Positions 1 through 7,229 of a DNA stretch of 64,000 nt are shown piece by piece. Position 1 is the first letter of the stretch. Each line of letters opens with the position of its first letter. The notes beneath the pieces are model-generated. The model did no database searches. It saw nothing but the letters and a program-made list of their open reading frames with translations, and had not been told where the DNA came from. Position numbers and translations under genes: made by a program. The DNA is from Couchioplanes caeruleus. Lineage in GTDB: Bacteria > Actinomycetota > Actinomycetes > Mycobacteriales > Micromonosporaceae. The stretch is from assembly GCF_023499255.1 (NCBI RefSeq), contig NZ_CP092183.1, positions 6,196,501 through 6,260,500 of the forward strand, read 5' to 3'.

Positions 1-1
1 G

Positions 2-64
2 GCGACGCTGACCGCGGTGGCCGGTGTGGTGCTCGGCCGTACGGACCCGGCGGTGCTGCCGTGA
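2..64 (+). CDS. C-terminal end of an upstream protein (partial)
   Basis: The frame is open from the window edge to TGA at 62-64 and encodes about 20 residues ending in GRTDPAVLP, with a hydrophobic stretch before that. The stop overlaps the GTG of the next gene (GTGA), so the two are probably translated together. Too little remains to assign a family. Confidence 0.5.
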   Translation, partial: ATLTAVAGVVLGRTDPAVLP

Positions 65-1092
65 GGCCCGGGCGGGACGTCACGATCGACGCGGTGCGGG
101 CGTACGCGATCGGCGGGGTGGTTCTCGGGCACTGGCTGGTGACGGGATTCGTCCTCACGCCGGACGGTCTGCGCGTGTCCAGTCCCCTGTCGGCGATGCC
201 GGGCCTGGCGCCGGTGACATGGATTCTGCAGACGCTGGGTCTGTTCTTCTTCGCGGGCGGGTTCGCGGCGGCGCGCGCGGGACGGCGGGCGGACGGCCGG
301 GGGCGTACGCATCGCCGGGTTCTGCTGCCGTTGATCGTGCTGCTCGCCGCCTGGGGCGTGCCGCTCGCCGCCGGCGCGGTGCTCGGCGTGCCGGCCGTGA
401 CGCTGAAGACGGTCGCCAAGCTGGTGATCAGCCCGCTGTGGTTCCTGCTGCCCTACCTGCTGCTGCGGTCCGTGGCCGCGCCGCTGAACCGGGTCGTCGC
501 CCGGTACGGCCCGGTCCTCGCCGTCCCCGCGGTGGCCCTGGTCGCGACGGTGGACGCGGGCCTGCTGCCGGGCTGGGTGTCGGTGGTGGCGGCATGGACC
601 GTCCCGTGGGTGCTCGGCGCGGCCGTGGCCCTCGGCCGGCTCACCCGGCCCTGGACCGGGCCGGCGCTGCTGGCCTGCGGCAGTGCGGCCCTCGCGCTGC
701 TGATCACGGTGGGCTACCCGGTCAGCGCGGTCGGGGTGCCCGGTGACGGCCGGTCGAACCTCGCGCCGCCCTCACTGTTCGCGGTGGCGCTGGCCGTCAC
801 CCAGATCGGTGGTTTCCTGACCCTGCGGGCCCCGCTGGCGGACGCGCTGCGACGGCCGGCGGCCCGCCGCGCGGTGGCCCGCGTGAACCGGGTCGCGGTG
901 CCCGTCTACCTGACCCATCAGAGCGTGCTGCTGGTCGCGGTCTGCCTAGTCGGCACGGGTCTGCCCGGCCTCGTCGGCGTGCCGGAGGGCGCCGTCTGGG
1001 TGGCCGGGCGGACCGTCTGGATACCCGTCCTGGGGCTGCTCCTGGCGGCCGTGACCCGGGGCGGGCGGCACGGTTGGGGGTGCGTACATTAA
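61..1092 (+). CDS. Acyltransferase family 3 membrane protein
   Basis: An integral-membrane O-acyltransferase of the acyltransferase-3 type (OatA/NodX-like family), which moves acyl groups onto sugars, lipids or antibiotics at the membrane. The N-terminus has the family signature around residues 7-24 (DAVRAYAI then VLGHW, with the conserved His), and about ten hydrophobic helices follow. The length of 343 aa is usual for the membrane domain alone; there is no extracellular SGNH domain. The GTG start overlaps the previous stop, which supports an operon with the truncated upstream gene. The acceptor cannot be deduced. Confidence 0.8.
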   Translation: MRPGRDVTIDAVRAYAIGGVVLGHWLVTGFVLTPDGLRVSSPLSAMPGLAPVTWILQTLGLFFFAGGFAAARAGRRADGRGRTHRRVLLPLIVLLAAWGVPLAAGAVLGVPAVTLKTVAKLVISPLWFLLPYLLLRSVAAPLNRVVARYGPVLAVPAVALVATVDAGLLPGWVSVVAAWTVPWVLGAAVALGRLTRPWTGPALLACGSAALALLITVGYPVSAVGVPGDGRSNLAPPSLFAVALAVTQIGGFLTLRAPLADALRRPAARRAVARVNRVAVPVYLTHQSVLLVAVCLVGTGLPGLVGVPEGAVWVAGRTVWIPVLGLLLAAVTRGGRHGWGCVH

Positions 1093-1103
1093 GCGTGTCT
1101 TAA
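1089..1103. promoter_or_regulatory. Palindrome TTAAG-N5-CTTAA
   Basis: A perfect 5+5 bp inverted repeat (TTAAGCGTGTCTTAA) overlaps the stop codon of the acyltransferase gene and stands at the head of the 400-base spacer. It is AT-rich in a very GC-rich setting. It could be an operator or promoter element for the RNA-like region downstream. No known regulator is recognised. Confidence 0.25.
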
Positions 1104-1146
1104 GGGGTACTCTCTTCGACGGTTCGACGTTGCCGGCTCTATCGAC

Positions 1147-1319
1147 GGAGGTGATCGCTGTGCGAGATAGCGATCCTCCCAGTCGTGGCCGGGCCGCTCG
1201 TCAGCCGCTCTGAGCCCGACCGGGCCGCGCGCTGACACCGTTCCCCCTCTCCCTGCCGCCTCACGGCTCGCCCGTCTCCCGGGCGTGAGCCGGGGGCCGT
1301 CGCGTAAGCGCCGCGACGG
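1147..1319 (+). ncRNA. Candidate structured RNA or 5' leader with three hairpins
   Basis: Three hairpins follow one another. The first (1147-1179) pairs GGAG and GATCGCT with AGCGATC and CTCC around a 9-base loop, leaving a GT bulge. The second (1264-1292) pairs CGGCTCGCCCG with CGGGC and GAGCCG, again with a GT bulge. The third (1297-1319) has a perfect 8-bp stem (CCGTCGCG/CGCGACGG). The first contains a perfect Shine-Dalgarno and the GTG of a 17-codon ORF. The spacer 1093-1494 holds no larger gene. Function is unknown; no riboswitch class is recognised. Confidence 0.3.
1160..1213 (+). CDS. Possible 17-residue leader peptide
   Basis: GTG at 1160 is preceded by GGAGGTGATC (1147-1156), fully complementary to the 3' end of 16S rRNA, with three bases between. 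The ORF runs 17 codons to TGA at 1211-1213 and encodes an Arg-rich peptide starting VRDSDPPSRG. The ribosome site is buried in a hairpin, so translation may be switchable. There is no homology evidence; it may be a leader peptide or chance. Confidence 0.3.
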   Translation: MRDSDPPSRGRAARQPL

Positions 1320-1388
1320 TGCAGGGTGCCCGGCCGCGACGTTTCGTGTGCGCACTTTCCCCGTCGGCTCGATCGGAAAGTTCCTGCC

Positions 1389-1478
1389 ATGAACCGTTTC
1401 GTCGCTCCGCTCAGCTTCACCATCGCCGCCGCCTGGGTGGTCGTGGTCTTCGTCCTCGTGCACAACACCACCCCGTGA
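1389..1478 (+). CDS. Small (29 aa) single-span membrane protein
   Basis: An ATG at 1389 opens a 29-codon frame ending in TGA at 1476-1478. It encodes MNRFVAPL followed by about 18 hydrophobic residues rich in Val and Ala, then a short polar end (VHNTTP), which is the profile of a one-helix membrane peptide. A GGAAAG ribosome site lies 8-9 bases before the start. It sits alone, tail to tail with the GH31 gene. I do not recognise the family and conservation is untested. Confidence 0.4.
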   Translation: MNRFVAPLSFTIAAAWVVVVFVLVHNTTP

Positions 1479-1494
1479 CCGCACCGCGCCGGCG

Positions 1495-4400
1495 TCACGA
1501 CACCGTGAACGTGAAGGTGTACGGCTGCCGGATCGGCACGCCGGCCGCCCCGGTGCTGCTCACCTGCGCCACCGTGACCGTGTAGCCGCCCGCGGGCAGC
1601 GCCGCGGCCGGTGTCCAGGTGAGCGTGCCCGGCGTCGTCTCGGCGACCGTGCCGGCCACCGCGCCGGACGGCCCCTGGACCCGGACGGCGTCGCCGTAGT
1701 CCGCGCCGGCCGGCTGGACGTCGCGCTGGAAGCGGACGGTGACCGCGGCCGGGGCGGCCCCGCTGCTGCCGGCCGCCGGGCTCGTCGCGACCACCAGCGG
1801 GTCACGCCAGAACCGGATCGCCAGGTGGGTGTCCGGCACGCCCGGCTCGTCCCAGCGGGTCGAGGTGTCGTCGACCACCATCGTCCGGGTGATCCCACCG
1901 TCGACGGTGACGCTGCGGTTGTTCGTCCCGGTGATGGACCCCCACTCCTCCACCGTCTCCCAGCTGCCGCGGGTGTACTTGTACTGGATCTCGGTGCCGT
2001 CCAGCACGGAGATCGTGCTCTCCCAGATGCCGTTGCCCCGGTCGGTCATCGGCTGCTTCGCGGGGTCCCAGGGGCCGAGCTCGGCGATGTTGCCGGGCAC
2101 GTAGAGGGTCGCGTCCGGCGGGGTGCCCGGCGGCGCAAGCACCCGGAAGGTCACCGCGACCGGGCGTACGGGCACGGTCAGGCTCGCCGGCAGGCTCGCG
2201 GCGGTGCCGTCCGGATTCGCGTACGCGAGCCGGGCCACCACGTTCTGCGTACGCGGCGACGGCCCGGCGGGCGTGACGTCGTAGGTGACGGTGAAGGTGC
2301 CGCCCGGCGCGAGGGAGGCCGCGGTCGTGGGCGTCCGCGGTGTGACCACCCAGCCCTCGGGCGCGGCGACGGTGGCCGACAGCCCGGTGATCGTGCCCGG
2401 TCCGTCGTTGCGGGCCGTGGTGACCAGCGTGCTTCTCGCCCCGGACTGCAGGCCGTCGGGCGCGGTGAAGGTCAGGTCGACGGCCGGCTGCGGCGCGACG
2501 TTCACGGTGGCGCCGTCGTGCAGGATCGTCACCCGGCGGCCGGTCGCGGTCGCCGGCACCTCCACGGTCAGCCGGTGAGCCACCCGGTCGTACGTCCACG
2601 GTGCCGCCCGGCCGCCGAGCAGCACGACGTGCGGACGGCCGACGCCCTCGAAGGCCACGGTGTACCGGCGGGTCGCCGGGGCAGCGGGGTAGGTCCCGGC
2701 GACCGGGCCGACGGACAATGCCTTGAGGCGTCCCTCGACGTACCGCACGGGCGTGCGGGTGAACTGGCCGGTGCGGTAGCCCAGCCCGTCGCCCGCGTCG
2801 TCGTAGACCGAGGTGGCGCCCGAGGCGTGCGGGTAGACGGTCAGCCCGAGGCGGTCCTTGGGCTGCGCGGCCACCGAGGCCGCCGCGGGCGCGCGGGCCA
2901 CGATGCCGCCGGCGCGGACGTAGACCGGCATCCGGTCCGGGGTCGCGGCGACGGTCCGGGTCGCGGGTCCGCGGAAGGTCGCCCCGGTGAAGAAGTCGGT
3001 CCAGGTGCCCGGCGGGAACCACACCGCGGTGGTGGTGCTCAGCCCCGGCTTCGTCACCGGCGCCACCAGCAGCGAGTCGCCCAGCGTGTACTGGGTGGCG
3101 TGCCGGTACGCCTCGTCCTGCTCCGGCCAGGTCAGGTACAGCGCCCGCGCCATCGGCAGCCCGGTGTCGTACGTCTGCCGCGCGGCGGTGTAGAGGTACG
3201 GCGCCAGCGACTCCCGCAGCCGCAGGAAGTCGGCGGCCGCCGTGCTCACGGTGTCCGAGTACTCCCACGGGAGCCGGTCGCCGTGGTCGGAGTGCAGCCG
3301 CAGCACCGGCTGGAACGCGCCGAGCTGCACCCAGCGCAGGTAGAGGTCCTCGGGCAGGTGCTTGCCGGCGAAGCTGCCGATGTCGTGGCTGACGTACGAC
3401 ATGCCGATGCTGCCCTCGGCCGGTGTCATCGCCGCGGCGAAGGCGAGCGTCTCCCAGTCGGGACGGGTGTCGCCGGTGAAGTGCACGGTGCTGCGGTGCT
3501 CGCCCCACGGCCCGGACGGCCCCGGCGTGGTGTAAGCGGGGAACGACGCACCGATCCGCGCCAGCGAGAACCCGCGCAGCCCGCGCGCCTCCCCGTCGCG
3601 GCGGTACAGCTCGTTGACCCAGCTGTCCGCCGTGACGCCGGGGGTGGTCACGGTGCTGTCGTCGCAGCAGTAGTCCAGCCACCATTGGCGTACGCCCTGG
3701 TCCTCGAACGGCTTGTGCAGCGACGCCCACGCGGCTGCCTGGTCGCGGTCGGTCCAGTCGAAGCGGTACGGGTTCGGCGCGAAGCTGCTGGTCGCGGGGG
3801 TGAGCTTGCCCTTCGCCACGGCCTGCGCGCCGGTGAACCGGGGGTCGTCGCCGGAGATCGCCGCGTGCACGTTGAGCGTCGTGTGCACGCCCTGCCGTGC
3901 GAGGCGGCCGACGAACGCCTCCGGGTCGGGGAACAGGTCCGGGTTCCAGTTCCAGCCGGCCCACGCGTTGGGCGCCTTCCAGTCCGTGTCGACCACGAGC
4001 GAGTCCAGCGGCACGTCGTGCGAGCGGAACGCGGGCAGCAGCGAGGTCTCGTAGTCCGCCGTGCTGTACGCCTGGTACTTCGAGAACCACGTACCGAACG
4101 CCCACTTCGGCGGCAGCAGCGACGGCCCGGTCAGGGTGCGCAGGTCGGCGAGCCCGCGTGCGTAGTCGTGGCCGTACCCGAACAGGTAGCCGTCCTGGTA
4201 GGCGCCGGTGCGCGCGGGGCGGGCGCCGACCCAGCCGTCGGTGGTGCGCAGCGCGGTGCCGGTGTCGTCGAGCAGGTACCAGCCGCCGCGGTTGAGCATG
4301 CCGGGGTGCAGCGCGATCTGGTCGACCGGCCCGGCCTGGCCCGCGTAGTAGTCCAGGCCGCGGTACCAGCCGCCGAGCGCGTCGGCGCGGGCCGGGGACC

Positions 4401-4791
4401 CGAACGCCGGGTGCACGGTGGTACGGCGGCCACCGACGGTCAGCTCGAGCGTGGTGTTCTCCGCCGTGACCGCGCCGCTGCCGAGGTCGTGGTGCAGGGT
4501 CACGGCGCTGGTGCGGACGGTCAGCTCGCCGTCGCGGGTCCGGGCCGAGAACCAGGTGCGCGCGGGCGTACGGTCCACCGCGGTGAACGTGGGCCGATCC
4601 TCGAAGTGGTCGTCGGCCGCGTACTCGAGGCGCAGCAGCGTGGGGCTGAGCACCTGGACCCGCAGGTGTCCCGCCCGGATGGTCTGCCCGTGGACCTCGG
4701 GGGCGTGCGGGGCGGCCAGCGCCGAGCCGGGCACCCCGACCAGCGCCAGCAGAACGGTGACCAGCACCGACATCCGGGTACGCAGCGACAC
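1495..4791 (-). CDS. Secreted GH31 alpha-glucosidase-type enzyme with CBM20
   Basis: An exported glycoside hydrolase family 31 enzyme acting on alpha-glucans outside the cell. A signal peptide (hydrophobic, ending ALAA at about residue 27) is followed by the GH31 N-terminal beta domain and the (beta/alpha)8 barrel. The presumed nucleophile is Asp373 in WWLDYCCDD and the acid/base is Asp441 in FTGDTRP. A distal beta region, a NEW3-type domain (about 780-880), a CBM20 starch-binding domain (about 890-985, with NGIWESTI and YKYTRG) and an Ig-like end follow. GTG at 4791 is chosen because GGGGGAGGG precedes it; an in-frame start at 4827 lacks such a site. Exact specificity (glucosidase or transglucosylase) is open. 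Confidence 0.85.
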   Translation of the reverse strand: MSLRTRMSVLVTVLLALVGVPGSALAAPHAPEVHGQTIRAGHLRVQVLSPTLLRLEYAADDHFEDRPTFTAVDRTPARTWFSARTRDGELTVRTSAVTLHHDLGSGAVTAENTTLELTVGGRRTTVHPAFGSPARADALGGWYRGLDYYAGQAGPVDQIALHPGMLNRGGWYLLDDTGTALRTTDGWVGARPARTGAYQDGYLFGYGHDYARGLADLRTLTGPSLLPPKWAFGTWFSKYQAYSTADYETSLLPAFRSHDVPLDSLVVDTDWKAPNAWAGWNWNPDLFPDPEAFVGRLARQGVHTTLNVHAAISGDDPRFTGAQAVAKGKLTPATSSFAPNPYRFDWTDRDQAAAWASLHKPFEDQGVRQWWLDYCCDDSTVTTPGVTADSWVNELYRRDGEARGLRGFSLARIGASFPAYTTPGPSGPWGEHRSTVHFTGDTRPDWETLAFAAAMTPAEGSIGMSYVSHDIGSFAGKHLPEDLYLRWVQLGAFQPVLRLHSDHGDRLPWEYSDTVSTAAADFLRLRESLAPYLYTAARQTYDTGLPMARALYLTWPEQDEAYRHATQYTLGDSLLVAPVTKPGLSTTTAVWFPPGTWTDFFTGATFRGPATRTVAATPDRMPVYVRAGGIVARAPAAASVAAQPKDRLGLTVYPHASGATSVYDDAGDGLGYRTGQFTRTPVRYVEGRLKALSVGPVAGTYPAAPATRRYTVAFEGVGRPHVVLLGGRAAPWTYDRVAHRLTVEVPATATGRRVTILHDGATVNVAPQPAVDLTFTAPDGLQSGARSTLVTTARNDGPGTITGLSATVAAPEGWVVTPRTPTTAASLAPGGTFTVTYDVTPAGPSPRTQNVVARLAYANPDGTAASLPASLTVPVRPVAVTFRVLAPPGTPPDATLYVPGNIAELGPWDPAKQPMTDRGNGIWESTISVLDGTEIQYKYTRGSWETVEEWGSITGTNNRSVTVDGGITRTMVVDDTSTRWDEPGVPDTHLAIRFWRDPLVVATSPAAGSSGAAPAAVTVRFQRDVQPAGADYGDAVRVQGPSGAVAGTVAETTPGTLTWTPAAALPAGGYTVTVAQVSSTGAAGVPIRQPYTFTFTVS

Positions 4792-5006
4792 GACGCCCTC
4801 CCCCAGCCCGCGTGACTTCCTCGTCACAGCCTGTGGGGAGCTTTCCGCCGCCGGTCGCCGGCTGTCAATAGTGGACCGTCGATCGACTTTCTCATCGAAT
4901 TCTTAGCGGCACCGGGCAGGACGTCTTAACCGCCGGGCCGATCGTGGTGAGCGTGGGCGGTGCCGCCGCCCGCCGCAGACCACCCCGACACCGCACGGAG
5001 ATCTCG

Positions 5007-5390
5007 ATGAGCGACGCGACCCCGCACCCGGACGACACCGCCCGCATCCGCGAGGAGGAGACGGCGGCAGCACCGACGCCTCCGGCCCCGCGTGACCGCT
5101 GGTACAGGCGGCGTACCCCGCTGCTGATCGCCGCGGCGGCGCTGCTGCTGGGATGCTGCCTGGGCGGCGGCGTGGTGGCCGTCGGCGCGTTGATCGTCGG
5201 CGGGCACGACCGCGGCCACGGCGTCCCGGACCAGCGCGGCTACGACCGCCGCGACGGCGGCCCGGCACGCGGCCCCGGCGGCGGGTGGCGCGACGGCGGG
5301 CCCGGCGACTTCGGCGGCCGCGGCCGGCCCGGGCCGGTGCCCTCGACAGCGCCGAGCGCACCGGCCTCGGCCGCGCCCACCGCCTCCTGA
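5007..5390 (+). CDS. Small membrane protein with Gly/Asp/Arg-rich tail
   Basis: A 127-residue protein of unknown function. It has an acidic and Pro-rich cytoplasmic head (residues 1-30), a basic stop (RWYRRR), one hydrophobic segment at about 37-60 containing two Cys, and an extracytoplasmic low-complexity tail rich in Gly, Arg and Asp that ends in an Ala/Pro/Ser stretch. ATG 5007 follows ACGGAG at a 6-base spacing. It is divergent from the GH31 gene and ends 7 bases before the convergent gene at 5398. Confidence 0.6.
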   Translation: MSDATPHPDDTARIREEETAAAPTPPAPRDRWYRRRTPLLIAAAALLLGCCLGGGVVAVGALIVGGHDRGHGVPDQRGYDRRDGGPARGPGGGWRDGGPGDFGGRGRPGPVPSTAPSAPASAAPTAS

Positions 5391-5397
5391 GATCGGA

Positions 5398-5973
5398 TCA
5401 GGCGCGGCGGCGCCGCACGACACGCTTCGCGAGGACGTACGCGAGGGCGCCCGTCAGCACCCACGGCGCCGCGACGATGATCGGGTCGAGCGGCTGGTGC
5501 CGCAGGTCGGCGCGGTTCTCGCCACGCCGCGACGCCAGCCCGTGGTGGGAGATCTCGCTGAGCACCCCGGTCTCGGTGATCGGGTTGTCCGGGCGGGTGG
5601 TGAGGAACGAGCGCAGCGTGCTCCCGGCCGCGTCGACCCGGTCCGCCGCGATGAGCAGCAGCCAGTGCGCCGCCCGGCCCTCGCTGTACCGGCGGTACGC
5701 GAGCTTGCGGATCGCCCCGGAGACACCCTTCGGCGGGCAGGCCGTACCGAAGACCGGGGTGAGGAACTTGTGCTCGATGGACCGTTCCCGCGGCCACTTC
5801 TCGGGCTGGCGCTCGGGGAACTCCCACCACGCGCCGCTGAACGTCGGGTCGAACCGCTCGCGCGGCACCGACGGGCGGTCGGCGGGGTCGAGGTCCGCGC
5901 CCCAGCCGGGGATCCGCGCGCGCAGCGCCTCGCTGGACTCGGCCGTCTTCGGCTTCTCCGGTGTGTACGTCAT
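5398..5973 (-). CDS. Conserved hypothetical membrane-anchored protein next to an alcohol dehydrogenase
   Basis: A 191-residue protein without a recognised domain. The middle (about 45-135) is hydrophilic and Trp/Arg-rich (GAWWEFPERQ, FLTPVFGTACPP). A C-terminal hydrophobic helix (about 165-185) followed by VVRRRRA suggests a tail anchor with the bulk in the cytoplasm. ATG 5973 follows GAGAAGGA. It lies 17 bases downstream of the zinc alcohol dehydrogenase gene, so both are probably on one mRNA and functionally linked. Confidence 0.6.
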   Translation of the reverse strand: MTYTPEKPKTAESSEALRARIPGWGADLDPADRPSVPRERFDPTFSGAWWEFPERQPEKWPRERSIEHKFLTPVFGTACPPKGVSGAIRKLAYRRYSEGRAAHWLLLIAADRVDAAGSTLRSFLTTRPDNPITETGVLSEISHHGLASRRGENRADLRHQPLDPIIVAAPWVLTGALAYVLAKRVVRRRRA

Positions 5974-5990
5974 GATCCTTCTCCGGCCGG

Positions 5991-7139
5991 TCAGGCGGCG
6001 TTGGGGACGATGAGGGGCTTGATGCAGCCGTCCAGCTTCGCCGAGAAGATGTGGTAGCCCTCGGCGATGTGCTCCAGCGGGATGCGGTGCGTCACGATGT
6101 CGCTGGGCTTGAGGTAGCCGTTCTTGATGTGCTCGAAGAGCCGGGGCCACTGCCGCTTCACCGGGCACTGGTTCATCCGCAGGGTGAGCCCCTTGTTCAT
6201 GGCGTCGCCGAACTTCACCGCGCTGAACAGCGGGCCGTACGCGCCCATCACCGAGACCGTGCCACCCTTGCGGACCGCGTCGATCGCCCAGTTCAGGGCC
6301 ACCGGCGAGCCGCCCTGCAGCTTCAGCTTCGCCGCGGTGACGTGCTGCAGGAAGTTGCCGTCCGCCTCGGCGCCGACCGCGTCGATGGTGACGTCCGCGC
6401 CGAGGTACTCGGTGATCTTCTTGAGGTGCACGATGATGTCGTCGTACTCGGCGAAGTTGTACGTCTCGGCGTGCGCGAACTCGGCGGCCTTCGCCAGCCG
6501 GTAGTCCAGGTGGTCGATGACGATGACCCGGCCGGCGCCCATCAGCCACGCCGACTTGGCCGCGTACAGGCCGACCGGGCCGGCGCCGAACACCACGACG
6601 ACGTCGCCCTCGACGATGTCGCCCAGCTGGGCGCCGAAGTAGCCGGTGGCGAGCGCGTCGGTGAGCAGGACGGCGTCGTCCTCGTCCATCCACTCCGGGA
6701 TCAGGCTGGGCCCGACGTCGGCGAACGGCACCCGGACGAACTCCGACTGGCCGCCGTCGTACCCGCCCGAGGTGTGCGAGTAGCCGTAGATGCCGCCCAC
6801 CGCCGTGGCGTTCGGGTTGACGTTGTGGCAGTTGGAGTAGAGCCCGCGGGCACAGAAGTAGCACGTGCCGCAGAAGACGTTGAACGGGACCATGACGCGG
6901 TCGCCGACCTTGAGGTTCTGCACCGACGGGCCGACCTCGTCGACCACGCCCACGAACTCGTGGCCGAACGTCATGCCGACCCGGGTGTCGGGCATCATCC
7001 CGTGGTAGAGGTGCAGGTCGGACCCGCAGATCGCGGCCCGGGTGACCCGGACGATCGCATCGTTGGGATGTTCGACCGCGGGACGGTCCTTCTCCTCCAC
7101 CCGCACCCGGTACGGGCCCCGATAGACCATCGCACGCAT
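5991..7139 (-). CDS. Zinc-dependent alcohol/formaldehyde dehydrogenase (MDR family)
   Basis: A medium-chain dehydrogenase that oxidises an alcohol or aldehyde with NAD(P). The catalytic zinc site is visible at AAICGSDLHLYHG and FGHEFVG (residues about 36-68), and the structural zinc loop as four Cys in CGTCYFCARGLYSNC (about 96-110). The Rossmann fold begins at VVVFGAGPVGLYAA (about 180). The 382-residue length fits the formaldehyde-dehydrogenase-like branch (COG1063). AGGGAGG precedes the ATG. It is transcribed with the small membrane-anchored protein downstream. The natural substrate is not evident. Confidence 0.88.
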   Translation of the reverse strand: MRAMVYRGPYRVRVEEKDRPAVEHPNDAIVRVTRAAICGSDLHLYHGMMPDTRVGMTFGHEFVGVVDEVGPSVQNLKVGDRVMVPFNVFCGTCYFCARGLYSNCHNVNPNATAVGGIYGYSHTSGGYDGGQSEFVRVPFADVGPSLIPEWMDEDDAVLLTDALATGYFGAQLGDIVEGDVVVVFGAGPVGLYAAKSAWLMGAGRVIVIDHLDYRLAKAAEFAHAETYNFAEYDDIIVHLKKITEYLGADVTIDAVGAEADGNFLQHVTAAKLKLQGGSPVALNWAIDAVRKGGTVSVMGAYGPLFSAVKFGDAMNKGLTLRMNQCPVKRQWPRLFEHIKNGYLKPSDIVTHRIPLEHIAEGYHIFSAKLDGCIKPLIVPNAA

Positions 7140-7229
7140 GCCGCGCCTCCCTGTGTGACCGGTACGCCGGAGGATCCGGGCGCGTATGGCGGGCTACCCG
7201 TGGCGCGCCCGGGCAAACGCCCCCGGCCG

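Noticed and set aside
1105..1320. ydaO/c-di-AMP or another known riboswitch before the small membrane ORF
   Set aside because: The conserved internal sequences of the riboswitch classes I know are not seen.
1825..4815. Open frame of almost 1000 codons on the + strand opposite the GH31 gene
   Set aside because: It is an antisense shadow: Arg/Gly/Pro-rich composition, no domain, while the minus strand encodes a complete GH31 enzyme.
7140..7229. Terminator between chemoreceptor and alcohol dehydrogenase genes
   Set aside because: GC-rich complementary words exist but no uninterrupted stem longer than about four base pairs could be aligned.
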